Shown here: one piece after another, positions 6,707-7,507 of the stretch | Position numbering within the stretch: position 1 is the stretch's first letter | Layout of the letters: every line of letters begins with the position of its first letter | Assembly (NCBI GenBank): GCA_938038825.1 | Contig: CALHST010000364.1 | Coordinates: forward strand, 1-7,507 | Source of the DNA: an uncultured Paracoccaceae bacterium | GTDB lineage: Bacteria; Pseudomonadota; Alphaproteobacteria; Rhodobacterales; Rhodobacteraceae | Direction: 5' to 3' | Length of the DNA: 7,507 bases | Program-made: the position numbers and the translations under genes | Notes under the pieces: generated by a model | The model's input: only the letters and a program-made list of their open reading frames with translations | Databases searched by the model: none | Told to the model about the DNA's origin: nothing

Positions 6707-6746
6707 ATCGGCCCCGAACGCTCATGGCAAAAAGAAAGTTGCCAGC

Positions 6747-7268
6747 ATGAGCCTGGATGGTTGGGATCTTGTATCTGTCGTGGATGTGGCCGCCGCCAAT
6801 GACAGGCTGCGCAGCGCATCCAATGAACTGCTTACCAAATTCTCCTGCCACGAGGATGATCTTCGGATCAATGGGGAGTTTGGCTCCTGGCAGATTGTCC
6901 CTAGTGGGAGTCGGCAAAAACTTCACGTCGATCTTCCGATCAAAAAAGGGGAAATGCGGATTAATCCGGGAACGGTAACGCGCTATGTTTTGACTGGAAT
7001 GGTTCTGCGTGTCGAGCTGCCCTTGCGATTGAATGACCCTATGCAAAACACTGTCCCCAGCAATCTAGCGATTGATCTTGAACGACGCAATTTGGTCGCG
7101 GCCCATCTGCCAGTCACAGTGGTTGAGTTGATAGATCCAGATCAGCGGATCGGTGGTGACGATGAACGGATCCTCGCGGATTCATTGATTGAGTGCTTGG
7201 AAGAGCATCAAGACAAGATCGCATTGGTCTTTGCCTTCGCAATTTCGAACGCAGGATTGTCGATGTAA
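6747..7268 (+). CDS. P-47/TULIP-like protein, apparently truncated (173 aa)
   Basis: The N-terminus SLDGWDLVSVVDVAAANDRL (residues 2-21), then FGSWQIVPSG (45-54) and VDLPIKKGEM (61-70), match from memory the order of conserved patches in P-47 proteins. These are TULIP-fold proteins first known from clostridial botulinum toxin loci and since seen in many bacteria; their role is poorly defined and lipid binding has been proposed. The region near the end (DKIALVFAFAI, 157-167) resembles a mid-protein segment of that family. Family members usually run past 400 residues, but this frame stops at TAA (7266-7268), with another in-frame TAA at 7278-7280. No other frame restores obvious similarity, so I read it as truncated or decayed. 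There is no signal peptide. The start is chosen because family members begin close to the GWD motif; AAAGAAAG about 8 nt upstream is a poor Shine-Dalgarno. The opposite-strand frame over it is a shadow. Confidence 0.55.
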   Translation: MSLDGWDLVSVVDVAAANDRLRSASNELLTKFSCHEDDLRINGEFGSWQIVPSGSRQKLHVDLPIKKGEMRINPGTVTRYVLTGMVLRVELPLRLNDPMQNTVPSNLAIDLERRNLVAAHLPVTVVELIDPDQRIGGDDERILADSLIECLEEHQDKIALVFAFAISNAGLSM

Positions 7269-7438
7269 AATCTGGATTAAGCCAATCTGGAAACACCCTC
7301 GCCAGGGCAATATTTGGCCAGCTTGCGGGCTTCCGCAAAACTTCTGCGTAACTTGCTGTTTCCCAGAGCGTTGAAGTCCAACAAGACTAGGGGTCAAGCG
7401 CGTGCAGTAAAACAATCAGAAAAACCGGCGGAGAAGGG
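7269..7438. other. Gap before dgoK with a small hairpin and an ATG-less open frame
   Basis: This 170-bp stretch contains a perfect hairpin TTGCGG-GCTT-CCGCAA (7323-7338) without a following T-run. A plus-strand frame is open from 7281 to a TGA at 7440-7442, which overlaps the dgoK ATG (7439-7441). It has no ATG, only TTG or CTG codons such as 7314-7316, and its product is not recognised. It may be the tail of a decayed gene or chance. No convincing promoter was found. Confidence 0.35.
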
Positions 7439-7507
7439 ATGATGACAATTCAATGGGTTGCGCTTGATTGGGGAACCACCAATCTTAACGCCTATGCGAT
7501 TGGGGAA
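7439..7507 (+). CDS. dgoK: 2-dehydro-3-deoxygalactonokinase, N-terminal fragment
   Basis: The first 23 codons are visible before the right edge. WVALDWGTTNLNAYAIGE carries the phosphate-1 motif D-W-G-T-T-N of the ASKHA sugar-kinase fold in the form typical of DgoK, in which the visible N-terminus aligns with I-A-x-D-W-G-[ST]-T-N-L-R-A-W. The enzyme phosphorylates 2-dehydro-3-deoxy-D-galactonate with ATP, the second-to-last step of the De Ley-Doudoroff route to pyruvate and glyceraldehyde 3-phosphate, in the cytoplasm. Two adjacent ATG codons (7439 and 7442) are possible starts. GGAG (7430-7433) is 5 nt before the first and 8 nt before the second, so the second may be preferred. The partner aldolase gene (dgoA) would be expected just downstream. 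Confidence 0.83.
   Translation, partial: MMTIQWVALDWGTTNLNAYAIGE

Noticed and set aside
6702..7046. 114-codon minus-strand frame over the P-47-like gene
   Set aside because: The plus-strand frame carries the family-like patches; this one is its shadow.
7127..7144. TTGAT...ATCAG resembling an FNR box
   Set aside because: Spacing is 8 nt rather than 4 and it lies inside the P-47-like coding frame.
7323..7338. TTGCGG-GCTT-CCGCAA hairpin considered as a terminator for the P-47-like gene
   Set aside because: No T-run follows on either strand and it lies 55 bp past the stop; kept only as a note in the intergenic entry.

Overview
The window looks like a piece of an alphaproteobacterial chromosome, most likely from the Rhodobacterales (Roseobacter group). 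I infer this from moderate GC, the mixed codon use, the De Ley-Doudoroff sugar kinase at the right edge and the general flavour of the proteins; no rRNA or tRNA is present to confirm it. No insertion sequence, integrase or CRISPR array is visible.

Layout. Positions 1-1558 (minus strand) hold an operon of a calcineurin-like metallophosphoesterase (104-1558) followed, with a 4-nt ATGA overlap, by the first 35 codons of an FAD-dependent (GMC-type) oxidoreductase that leaves the window at base 1. A 317-bp divergent intergenic region follows. Positions 1876-3051 (plus) encode a DUF2235 alpha/beta-hydrolase with an intact Ser-Asp-His set. It converges on a 1032-residue minus-strand protein (3114-6212) that joins a class III nucleotide cyclase domain to a STAND-like AAA ATPase and a long TPR-like helical tail.

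Positions 6228-6746 are a patchwork. A 50-codon reading frame lies 15 nt upstream of the cyclase gene and is homologous to the N-terminus of the metallophosphoesterase encoded 4.7 kb away, including its upstream TTGACA and Shine-Dalgarno region. Further out are a CRP-like dyad and a coding-like but start-less frame with a CxxC motif. Positions 6747-7268 (plus) encode a short protein resembling the N-terminal part of P-47/TULIP proteins, apparently truncated. The right edge (7439 onward) is the start of dgoK, 2-dehydro-3-deoxygalactonokinase.

How the genes may work together (inference): the cyclase/ATPase/TPR protein has the architecture of a ligand- or partner-sensing nucleotide cyclase. Its neighbours are a probable lipase/esterase, a phosphoesterase and a flavin oxidoreductase. 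That fits either a lipid- or sterol-type catabolic locus with its own signalling protein or, much more speculatively, a nucleotide-signalled lipase system. The duplicated phosphoesterase start in front of the cyclase gene ties the two minus-strand units together evolutionarily. The P-47-like fragment and dgoK look like separate units.
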